This document shows, piece by piece, positions 17,389 to 26,412 of a DNA stretch of 32,624 nucleotides (the stretch's first letter is position 1; every line of letters begins with the position of its first letter). This stretch comes from Planctomycetota bacterium. GTDB taxonomy: Bacteria > Planctomycetota > Phycisphaerae > Phycisphaerales > UBA1924. Both the position numbers and the translations under genes were made by a program. The stretch spans positions 1 to 32,624 of the forward strand of contig JADFOF010000004.1 in the NCBI GenBank assembly GCA_022563015.1, in the 5' to 3' direction. The notes beneath the pieces are model-generated. The model had not been told where the DNA came from and did not search any database. It saw only the letters and a list, made by a program, of their open reading frames with translations.

Positions 17389-18057
17389 CTACGGCGCCTT
17401 TCGCTTGTACAGCCGCACCGCCGATCGAATCTCGACCAGCGACTTGTTCGCTCCGGGCACCGGCCCTTTCACCAAAATAAGGTTCCGGTCCACATCCGTC
17501 CGAATCACGTCCAGACTCCGGACGGTCACTCGATGGTTGCCCATCTGCCCGGCCATCTTCTTGCCCTTCTTGATCCGCCCGGCCTTTCCCGCATTGCTCG
17601 CGTGCCCGCCGATCGAGCCCGGGCTGCGGTGCTTTCGCTCCACGCCGTGCGTCGCCTGCTGCCCCTTGAACCCGTGCCTTTTTACGCCACCGGCGAAGCC
17701 CTTGCCCTTGCTGGTCCCGGTCACGTCCACGAACTTGACATCCGCCAGATCCTTGACCGTGAGCGTCTGGCCGACCTCGTACGAGGCCAATTCCTCGTCG
17801 GTGACGCGAAACTCGCGATGGTGCCTCAGCGGTGTCGAGCCGGCCCTGGCGTCGTGCGCAATCATCGGCTGGGTCGAGTTGCGGGGCTTGACCTCGCCGT
17901 AGCCGATCTGCACCGCCGCGTACCCGTCCCGCTCGGGCGTGCGGAGTTGCGTCACAACGCACGGGCCGGCCTGCACAACGGTCACGGGCAGACTCCGGCC
18001 CGACTCGTCGAACACGCGGGTCATCCCAAGTTTGGTCCCGAGCAGGGAAAATGCCAT
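17389..18057 (-). CDS. rplC: 50S ribosomal protein L3
   Basis: uL3, an assembly-initiator protein whose loop reaches the peptidyl-transferase centre. It has 222 residues from MAFSLLGTKLGMTRVFDESGRSLPVTV. Family signatures include VTGTSKGKGFAGGVKRHGFKGQQATHGVERKHRSPGSIGGHA and GRIKKGKKMAGQMGNHRVTVRSLDV, which contain the conserved glutamine stretch (GFKGQ) that is methylated in other bacteria. It ends LILVKGPVPGANKSLVEIRSAV. It follows rpsJ after a 109-nt gap that contains a hairpin (TCCGGCCG at 18133-18140 with CGGCCGGA at 18150-18157). Confidence 0.98.
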   Translation of the reverse strand: MAFSLLGTKLGMTRVFDESGRSLPVTVVQAGPCVVTQLRTPERDGYAAVQIGYGEVKPRNSTQPMIAHDARAGSTPLRHHREFRVTDEELASYEVGQTLTVKDLADVKFVDVTGTSKGKGFAGGVKRHGFKGQQATHGVERKHRSPGSIGGHASNAGKAGRIKKGKKMAGQMGNHRVTVRSLDVIRTDVDRNLILVKGPVPGANKSLVEIRSAVRLYKRKAP

Positions 18058-18166
18058 CGCTGATCCATCCTCGCTTCAGGCACCGGCCCATGGGGCGGCC
18101 GGAGGAAGCGTTGCTCTTTCCAAAAACCAGGATCCGGCCGATTTTCACGCGGCCGGACCCGGAATC

Positions 18167-18475
18167 TCACGCCTTGATCTTGATAAACACGCCCGCGGGA
18201 ACGACGAGGCGGTTCAGCGCCTCCACCGTGCGGGCGTTGGGATCAAGAATATCGATGATCCTTTTATGAGTTCGGATCTCATACTGCTCGCGGCTCTTCT
18301 TGTCGATGAACGGCGACCGGTTCACGGTGTAGCGCTCGATGCGCGTGGGCAGCGGAATCGGGCCGGCCACCTTGGCGTTGGTCCGCTTGGCGTGCTCGAC
18401 GATCTCGCGCGCCGAGGCGTCCAGCGCCATGTGGTCGTATGCCTCCATGCGGATTCGAATCCTGGTGCCTGCCAT
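18167..18475 (-). CDS. rpsJ: 30S ribosomal protein S10
   Basis: uS10, head protein and partner of NusB/NusE in antitermination. It has 102 residues from the ATG at 18475 ([19 protein letters not shown]). Family landmarks are [47 protein letters not shown], with the conserved Pro loop, and the end [12 protein letters not shown]. It is the first gene of the superoperon. rpsL, rpsG, fusA and tuf, which often lie just upstream, are not in this window; instead a divergent gene of unknown function lies 417 nt away. Confidence 0.98.
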   Translation of the reverse strand: MAGTRIRIRMEAYDHMALDASAREIVEHAKRTNAKVAGPIPLPTRIERYTVNRSPFIDKKSREQYEIRTHKRIIDILDPNARTVEALNRLVVPAGVFIKIKA

Positions 18476-18512
18476 GCGTCGCCCCGACTGAGTCCTGAGC
18501 CAACAATCTCGC

Positions 18513-18535
18513 CCGCGGCCGACCGTCGGCCGCGG
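18513..18535 (-). promoter_or_regulatory. Palindrome in the S10 operon leader
   Basis: An 11-bp perfect inverted repeat around one base (CCGCGGCCGAC, C, GTCGGCCGCGG) starts 38 nt upstream of the rpsJ ATG, so the leader RNA would form a strong GC hairpin. No U-run follows it, so it is not a plain intrinsic terminator. A second hairpin (GCCAGG at 18636-18641, CCTGGC at 18647-18652) lies further upstream. A leader-control role is inference. Confidence 0.45.
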
Positions 18536-18687
18536 CACCATCCAAACACACTGCCATCAACCCGCCGGTCTCGACCCCCACCGGCGGCCTCGCCGACGCG
18601 ATCTCGCAGCGGATCGCTTCGAATTTCGAAACGTCGCCAGGCTCCGCCTGGCTGCACCCATATCCGATCGCTCGGAACGAGCCGGGA

Positions 18688-18715
18688 AGGTTACGGCGTC
18701 TGTTGTGTGGGTCAA
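18688..18715 (-). promoter_or_regulatory. Possible sigma-70-type promoter of the S10 operon
   Basis: On the minus strand TTGACC (plus strand 18710-18715) and TAACCT (18688-18693) are separated by 16 nt. The -35 matches 5 of 6 consensus positions and the -10 only 3 of 6. It lies ~210 nt before rpsJ, in the gap between divergent genes, upstream of both leader hairpins. The match is weak. Confidence 0.25.
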
Positions 18716-18892
18716 ACGCCGTTGCCTCCATTTCCGGCACTTTTTCGCATCCGATTCGGGCTGGAGACCCGCACTGACCAAAGTCCCCGACCGTCGCTGG
18801 TCGATGTCCCACCCGGTGGACCTTGGAGCCCTTCGGCCCACGGACCCGGCGACCCATGTCTCACGAACCCTGATTGAAAGGGGGAATCGCCC

Positions 18893-20395
18893 ATGCACCA
18901 CTCATTCTCGCCCGGCTCACTCCTGGCCGTCGTGGCTGTCGTGGCCGCCGCTCTCGCCGCTCCGACCGCCGCGGTCGCCCAGAATATCGACCGGCTCACC
19001 CCCCCCGCCACCATCGTTTTCAGCGACAATCTCTTCAAGCTCGACAGCATCGGGTTCTCGATGCCCATGCCGGTCGGCTCGCACATGGTGCTGGACCAGT
19101 TCGGCACGCAGATCGCACAGGGATTCTTGTTCCCACCCGATCGATCGTGGAAAATCCGAGTCGAGACGGTTCTCTCGGAGCAAGGCCGCGTCACCCTCGA
19201 CGAGTTCACAGAACACGTCATGAACAAGCTGCTGCTGTACTTCGGCCGAGCCGGGGCCGACGGCAAAGCTGAGGATTCGGCCGCGTCCATCATCTTGCAC
19301 GAACAGAACCTGATCATACCGCTGGGCGTGGCGACGCGGTACTACGCCCGATACCCCGAACGCGGTGGAAGAGAATGGTTCGTCCGAGGCCGAACCTTCG
19401 TCCAGATGATCGCCAAGGAGAACCTCCCTGACGAAACGGGTGTCAAGTTCAGGACCGACAGGTACCTTGTGCTCACGCTCGAATGCAAGGAAGAGAACTT
19501 CGCCAAGGCCCGCCCGATCTACGAGCTGCTGGTCTCGGCCGCCACCGTCATCGACCCGGCAGTGCTCAGCCGGACCCGGGGCGCCAAGGTCCGTGCGGGC
19601 GTGGCCTTTCTTGCAGGCCTCACCCCAGATGACTTCGAGGCGGTCATCGGGCGCGGGATCGACCGGTGGGAGCGGCTGTACGTGCCCGGGCCCACCGGTG
19701 CCCGGGCGGACGACCGGGAGCTCGGCTTTCGACGAACCCGCATCAGCAGGGGGGCGCTGGCGGACATCCCTGAGCTGAACGGCCCGGGTGGGAAGGGCTA
19801 CATCGTCCGGATCGAGGCTCGCCTCTTCGTCCCGGATTACAGGGCGATTCTCGAATCCGAGAGCGTTTTTTTCGTCTCCGCCGACTTCTCGCGTGAAACC
19901 TGGTTCGTCAAGACCGCCGCGTACAACGACAGCACGCACGAGCTGATGACCAGGCAGGAGGAGCTCGGCGGTCGGATCGACGAACGCATGAACGTCGCCG
20001 TGACGGGCAAGGGCATGCCGCGAGAATCGATCAAGCCGCTCATCGAGGGGGAGGGCTACATCAGCCGGGCCCTGGTGTGGCTCTTGCCCCCGCTGCTCGT
20101 GCACAAGCAGGCACAGGCGGATTACGGGTTTTATCACTACCGATCGACGACCCGCGGCATCACCTTCCGCGAGGACTCTCTGGACAGGGATCCGAACAAC
20201 CCGGATATCTGGCTCGTCACGTCCCGGATCAGCGAGGATGACCCGCCCCAGATCACCTCGCTGGGGCCGGACGGGCGGTTGCTCAGCACCGACCTGTCCG
20301 AGGGGCGCGTCTGGGTGCCCATCGAGCTGTCCGAGCTGCGCAGGCTCTGGGACCGCAAGGGGCTCCCCACGAGCGCCCTGGGCAAGAGGCGGTAG
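18893..20395 (+). CDS. Exported protein of unknown function
   Basis: A 500-residue protein with a typical Sec signal peptide (residues ~1-29: SLLAVVAVVAAALAAPTAAVAQ, cleavage likely after AVAQ). The start is well supported by an AAAGGGGGA box 8 nt before the ATG. The mature part has no motif I recognise. It contains an early beta-like section (GSHMVLDQFGTQIAQGFLFPPD), a central segment with RARVRAGVAFLAG-like hydrophobic sequence (residues ~237-250), and a C-terminal portion (ITFREDSLDRDPNNPDIWLVTS and EGRVWVPIELSELRRLWDR). No lipobox, transmembrane helix or catalytic signature is visible. It is divergent from rpsJ and is followed by the second palindromic repeat. Probably a periplasmic or envelope protein of this lineage. 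Confidence 0.85.
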   Translation: MHHSFSPGSLLAVVAVVAAALAAPTAAVAQNIDRLTPPATIVFSDNLFKLDSIGFSMPMPVGSHMVLDQFGTQIAQGFLFPPDRSWKIRVETVLSEQGRVTLDEFTEHVMNKLLLYFGRAGADGKAEDSAASIILHEQNLIIPLGVATRYYARYPERGGREWFVRGRTFVQMIAKENLPDETGVKFRTDRYLVLTLECKEENFAKARPIYELLVSAATVIDPAVLSRTRGAKVRAGVAFLAGLTPDDFEAVIGRGIDRWERLYVPGPTGARADDRELGFRRTRISRGALADIPELNGPGGKGYIVRIEARLFVPDYRAILESESVFFVSADFSRETWFVKTAAYNDSTHELMTRQEELGGRIDERMNVAVTGKGMPRESIKPLIEGEGYISRALVWLLPPLLVHKQAQADYGFYHYRSTTRGITFREDSLDRDPNNPDIWLVTSRISEDDPPQITSLGPDGRLLSTDLSEGRVWVPIELSELRRLWDRKGLPTSALGKRR

Positions 20396-20448
20396 CGCGA
20401 TCTCAATCGACGCGCCGCGTCCGCTACCGGGCGGATGCCCACGGAACG

Positions 20449-20546
20449 GACGCCGAGCCTGAGTCCGCGAAGGCTCGGATATCGCCCATGACACCCGAAT
20501 GCCTGAGATCCGAGCCTTCGCCCGCGGCGGGCTCAGACTCGGCGTC
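20449..20546. repeat. Palindromic repeat element, copy 2 (inverted)
   Basis: A 98-bp imperfect palindrome. The left arm (20449-20480, GACGCCGAGCCTGAG...) and right arm (20508-20546, ending CTCAGACTCGGCGTC) pair apart from one mismatch in the outer 15 bases and a bulge. The right arm is the reverse complement of the left arm of copy 1 (6726-6764) with a single difference, including the CCCGCGGCGGG block, so this copy is in opposite orientation. The loop (20481-20507) differs from copy 1. It lies in the 300-nt gap between two plus-strand genes; the rest of that gap shows no gene. Confidence 0.85.
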
Positions 20547-20695
20547 CTGCAGGCAGTTCGACTCTACCCCTGATCCGAAGAAGCCCCGTCCCGCCCCGAA
20601 CGCCCGTCTGCCGTCCGGCGCGTGCAGGCCAGTCCCAACTTTGGTATCCTGTGCGCTCGTTCCCGGAGAGCTCGAACGAACAGGGAGGATTCACA

Positions 20696-22717
<2,022 letters not shown>

Positions 22718-22739
22718 ATTCCCTTCTTGAAGTCTGCAC

Positions 22740-22767
22740 CGGGCCGGGGTCCAGGCGCCCCGGCCCG
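22740..22767 (+). terminator. GC hairpin after the M28 peptidase
   Basis: A 10-bp perfect stem (CGGGCCGGGG at 22740-22749, CCCCGGCCCG at 22758-22767) with an 8-nt loop, 22 nt after the peptidase stop. There is no clear T-run after it, so it may stabilise the mRNA end or be a weak terminator. Confidence 0.5.
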
Positions 22768-22804
22768 TGTCTTGCGCCGATCCCGCCGGATACCATGCCC
22801 GCGT

Positions 22805-23350
22805 ATGCCCGAGCGCCTCTTCCAGCTCTACCAGCAAAGACGCATCGTCAATATCAACGTGAACATTGTCTTCGCCGGGCTGCTGGCCATGGGCCTGACC
22901 CTCTTCCCCGTGCACCTCACGCGGCGATTCGGCATCGACGCAGAGATCGCCATCACGCTGATCACGATCGTGTTCGACATGACGTTTGACGTGGTGATCT
23001 ACTACGCGCTGCACTGGATGGCCAACCACTGGCGGCCGTTTCGGCTCCGCCGCGATCGTCCGAGTCCGCCGCGACGCCACAGGGCGTTCTTCGCCGACGC
23101 GACGCTGGTGCAGTTCGAGCGGGTGCTGCTGGCGCCGCTCTACTACGCGATATCCGGCGGATTGCAGTTCACACTGCTCAAGCTGGATGTCGAGCGTGAA
23201 CTTGCGTTCGTCATGGGCGTGCTGGTCGGGATCACGGTCACGCGCGTCATCCACACGCTCTGGGGACTGCGCTCGGGCACGTTCGTCGATCACGATGAAT
23301 CGCGGGCCGATGGATCCGAGCCCGATTCGCAGGGGCCCGACGATGCCTGA
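22805..23350 (+). CDS. Polytopic membrane protein of unknown function
   Basis: A 181-residue protein from the ATG at 22805 (MPERLFQLYQQRR), chosen over upstream starts because the frame before it is proline/arginine-rich noise. Four hydrophobic segments are visible: residues ~16-35 (VNIVFAGLLAMGLTLFPV), ~45-70 (AITLITIVFDMTFDVVIYYAL), ~110-125 (LLAPLYYAISGGLQ) and ~135-155 (LAFVMGVLVGITVTRVIHTLW). The second loop is highly basic (RPFRLRRDRPSPPRRH). The tail is polar and acidic. I recognise no family. It lies 23 nt before asnB, so the two are probably co-transcribed. Confidence 0.75.
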   Translation: MPERLFQLYQQRRIVNINVNIVFAGLLAMGLTLFPVHLTRRFGIDAEIAITLITIVFDMTFDVVIYYALHWMANHWRPFRLRRDRPSPPRRHRAFFADATLVQFERVLLAPLYYAISGGLQFTLLKLDVERELAFVMGVLVGITVTRVIHTLWGLRSGTFVDHDESRADGSEPDSQGPDDA

Positions 23351-23373
23351 GGCTGATCGGAATACCTGAGCAG

Positions 23374-25470
23374 ATGTGCGGCATCGGCGGAATCCTTCGC
23401 GTCCAGAACCCATCAGGGCGGGTGCTCGCGCCCGAACGGGCCATCCCCGAGGCGTGGCTTGACATCATCGATGAGTCGATCAAGCACCGCGGTCCGGACG
23501 GGCACGGGCGATTCCGCGACCGCGCGGTCCGACCCGACGGCTCGATTGTCGATGTCGCGCTCGTCCACCGCCGACTCTCGATCATCGACCACGCCGGCGG
23601 CCACCAACCGATGATCATCGGACCCTCCAACAGAGCCCCTCGCGCAAGCGGGGGGTCCTCTTCCGACCCACCTGACGCGCAATCCCCCACCTCCACCAAC
23701 CTCCTCACCTCCCCGCCCTACCAACAAACCCACAACCACACCCTCTCCCCCTGCCCATGCTGCGGCGAACACACACTCGCGGTCGTCTTCAACGGCTGCA
23801 TCTACAACCATAGAGGACTGCGCCGGGAACTCGAAGCGGCTGGGCACGTCTTCACCACAGACCACTCCGACACCGAAGTCCTCCTCCACGGGTGGCGCGA
23901 GTGGAAAGACAAACTCGCCGACCATCTCGACGGCATGTACGCCTTCGCAATCTGGGACGCCGCCACAGCAGAGTTCTTCGGCTGCCGCGATCTGTCAGGC
24001 GAAAAACCGCTGTATGGTAAAGACAGAAAAAAGGAAAACCTCCATCTCTTCGCAAGCTCGCCTGTTGGGCTCACAATCATCGGTCGACAACTCGGCCCCG
24101 AATTCGTCGCTGAAGAAGGTTCCGATGACGTGTGGGACCACTTAGGATTTCATCTGTCGTTCTGGTTCGATGGCTTTGACGGGGATCTTCCGCAACCTGA
24201 AGCCGAAAACTATGTGCCAAAAGTACGATACTGGTACCCGGATCAAAGCAAGACAGACTTCGAACTCTTATACAAGCCGTTCGCTCCACGCACTCCCGAG
24301 AATGAGCTCAGCGTCGAAGAAAGCGATCGCATGGTCGCACGAGCCATCCAATCCCGCCTAGAGGCAGACACTCCGATCGGCTGCTTCCTCTCGGGCGGCG
24401 TCGATTCGTCACTCGTCGCGATCCACGCTCACCGCGAATCAGGCAACGTCGATTCTTTCACAGTCCGGATGCCTGGCACACGCTACGACGAATCCAAGTA
24501 CGCCGAAAAGGTGGCACGAATCGTGGGCTGTAGACATCACACACTCGACTGCGATTCAAACATCGCCACAGACATCGTTCATCTAATCCGCCAACTCGGC
24601 CTCCCCTTCGGCGACAGCTCACTCCTCCCAACCTACTGGCTCAGCCGCGAAACACGCAAGCACGTCAAAGTCGCACTCAGCGGCGACGGCGCCGACGAAC
24701 TGTTCTGTGGCTACGATCGCTATGTCGCAGCCCTGAAACTGAGATGGGCACGCTGGCCCCTCTATTACATGCCAGCAGCCCTCTTCCCCGACCGACATCC
24801 AAAGGCACTCTCGTCCAAAATAAGACGCTTGATCCGCTGGTCGCAAGGCTCGGGTCCGCTCTCGCTCTTCGACGAGCACGACGACGCTCGCCTCAAAGCA
24901 CACCCAAGACTCCCACGGAGACTTACTCCAAACAAATTGATGGATGACATGCCGAGATCTGACTTCTACGACTACCTGCCAAATGATATCCTCCGAAAAA
25001 CCGACACCGCCTCCATGGCCGTCGGCCTCGAAGTCCGCGCACCATTCCTCTCGCGCGAACTCATCAATCGCTGCCTCAGCACGCCGCTCTCAACACTCAT
25101 GCCGGGCGGCCAGCGCAAAGGCCTCCTCCGCAACGTCGCCCGCAAGTACTTCCCCGCCGAGATCGTGGACCGACCCAAGATGGGCTTTGCCATTCCGATC
25201 GGCGAGTGGTTCCGCTCCGATTTCGGCTCCATGCGCCAACTCCTCTACGACCACCTTGAATCAACCGAGCCGTTCGGCCCCGATGCGCTTGGCATCAACG
25301 GCATGATCAACATGGACTTCGTTCGACGCATGCTCCGCGAGCACGATGCAGCGGGCGAAAAATCGCTCTGGCCCTGGCACGGCCGCGATCACTCGCAGCG
25401 CCTCTACATGCTCCTGGTCATGTCGATCTGGGCGAAATGGCTCGGTGGTCTTGGGCGGACAGGCGATTAG
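23374..25470 (+). CDS. asnB: Asparagine synthetase (glutamine-hydrolysing) with insertion in the glutaminase domain
   Basis: A 698-residue asparagine synthetase, which makes Asn from Asp, Gln and ATP. The start is fixed by C2 (MCGIGGI), the catalytic nucleophile after Met removal. The glutaminase domain (residues ~2-210) has KHRGPDG, VALVHRRLSIID, AVVFNGCIYNHR and SDTEVLLHGW. It is split by a ~55-residue insertion (~84-138), which is Ser/Pro/Thr-rich and ends with CPCCGEH. The synthetase domain has the PP-loop SGGVDSS at residues 340-346 and the SGDGADELFCGYDRY box at 436, plus FLSRELINRCL and PKMGFAIPIGEWFR. The length exceeds the typical ~610. Codon use in the insertion is unusual: the stretch 23681-23760 is almost free of G on the plus strand. 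Confidence 0.96.
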   Translation: MCGIGGILRVQNPSGRVLAPERAIPEAWLDIIDESIKHRGPDGHGRFRDRAVRPDGSIVDVALVHRRLSIIDHAGGHQPMIIGPSNRAPRASGGSSSDPPDAQSPTSTNLLTSPPYQQTHNHTLSPCPCCGEHTLAVVFNGCIYNHRGLRRELEAAGHVFTTDHSDTEVLLHGWREWKDKLADHLDGMYAFAIWDAATAEFFGCRDLSGEKPLYGKDRKKENLHLFASSPVGLTIIGRQLGPEFVAEEGSDDVWDHLGFHLSFWFDGFDGDLPQPEAENYVPKVRYWYPDQSKTDFELLYKPFAPRTPENELSVEESDRMVARAIQSRLEADTPIGCFLSGGVDSSLVAIHAHRESGNVDSFTVRMPGTRYDESKYAEKVARIVGCRHHTLDCDSNIATDIVHLIRQLGLPFGDSSLLPTYWLSRETRKHVKVALSGDGADELFCGYDRYVAALKLRWARWPLYYMPAALFPDRHPKALSSKIRRLIRWSQGSGPLSLFDEHDDARLKAHPRLPRRLTPNKLMDDMPRSDFYDYLPNDILRKTDTASMAVGLEVRAPFLSRELINRCLSTPLSTLMPGGQRKGLLRNVARKYFPAEIVDRPKMGFAIPIGEWFRSDFGSMRQLLYDHLESTEPFGPDALGINGMINMDFVRRMLREHDAAGEKSLWPWHGRDHSQRLYMLLVMSIWAKWLGGLGRTGD

Positions 25471-25530
25471 CAGCGCGCGGGAAACTGAGGCCGCTCGTGT
25501 GCCAGGTCTGCCCCGCACCGAGGCGCCCAT

Positions 25531-26331
25531 TCAGAATGCCCAGCTCAACATCGCGAAGTAATCCAGATCGTTGCGTTTGAACCCGAGCCCGGGCGTGCTG
25601 TCGTACCGGTTCTCGATGCCGATGCGAAGCGACAGCTTCACCTCCGGATCCACGACGATCTCCCACGACGCCTTGCCCTCGACGCGGTAGGCGGGGTAGT
25701 CGTCAAGCGAAGGCAGGTAGTCGACCGTCGCCACGAACTTCTGCCGTTCGGTCAGTTGATGCTCATAGTCGAGCCCCAGTGCGCCCTCGGGCACCAGCCC
25801 GTCGTCGGCGCCCCCGATGTCGTACCGACCGCCCGCACCCAGCCGGCCGATCAGCAGCACGTCGTCCGACCTCGCCAGCTCGTACCCCATCCCGGCGATC
25901 CCCGTCAGACGCCAATCCCAGTCCTGGAACTCGTCGAACTCCGCGGCCCCGCGCACGAACGGCCGCCAGCGCGAGTCCCTGAGCAGCCAGTCGTTTCGCG
26001 CGGTGGTCTGGAAGTAGTTGTCGCTGGTCCGGCCCTCGGCTTTGCCGAACGTGTACGACAGACCCAGCCGCGTGTCGAGTCTCTCGGTGGCGCGCTGGGC
26101 ATCCAGTCCGAGGCGGGCGTTGAATGTTTCGGTGTTGCCCGCCGAGCCGTTGGTCCCCGCCGACACGCTTCCCTTCCATCCGGACAACCAGCTCGCGGTC
26201 GCGCCCTCGGGCGGCTCTACGTTCTCACCCTGGGGCTGCCCCACATCTTCGCCGAGCGCGTCGTCCTGGCCTCGAACAACCGCGGCGCACAGCAGGACGA
26301 CCACCAGCGAACAGGAAAACACCATGCGCAT
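25531..26331 (-). CDS. DUF481-type outer-membrane beta-barrel protein
   Basis: A 266-residue protein from the ATG at 26331, preceded by a GAGGAGAG box ~9 nt away. The N-terminus is a signal peptide (MRMVFSCSLVVVLLCAAVVRG). The remainder is typical of DUF481/YdiY-like barrels: GWKGSVSAGTNGSAGNTETFNARLGLDAQ, then alternating TRLGLSYTFGKAEGRTSDNYFQ, GAAEFDEFQDWDWRLTGIAG, YELARSDDVLLIGRLGAGGRYDIGGADD and LSLRIGIENRYDSTPG, and it ends with aromatic LSWAF, a classic outer-membrane C-terminus. It should sit in the outer membrane as a barrel, role unknown. It is convergent with asnB and divergent from the ABC-F gene (81-nt gap). The longer reading frame upstream is antisense to the ABC-F gene. Confidence 0.92.
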   Translation of the reverse strand: MRMVFSCSLVVVLLCAAVVRGQDDALGEDVGQPQGENVEPPEGATASWLSGWKGSVSAGTNGSAGNTETFNARLGLDAQRATERLDTRLGLSYTFGKAEGRTSDNYFQTTARNDWLLRDSRWRPFVRGAAEFDEFQDWDWRLTGIAGMGYELARSDDVLLIGRLGAGGRYDIGGADDGLVPEGALGLDYEHQLTERQKFVATVDYLPSLDDYPAYRVEGKASWEIVVDPEVKLSLRIGIENRYDSTPGLGFKRNDLDYFAMLSWAF

Positions 26332-26412
26332 GCACCGCTCTCCTCGTGCCGAATCTGTGGCACGCCCGACGGTACTCATCTCCTTCGGCCGAGTCCACCC
26401 ATACCATCGCCG

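Noticed and set aside
16549-18063. A 504-codon plus-strand frame
   Set aside because: It runs antisense through rplD and rplC and is a composition artefact.
25756-26412. N-terminal extension of the ABC-F protein by ~219 residues
   Set aside because: The sequence is antisense to the DUF481-type gene and has no domain; the ATP-binding domain starts normally at 26413.
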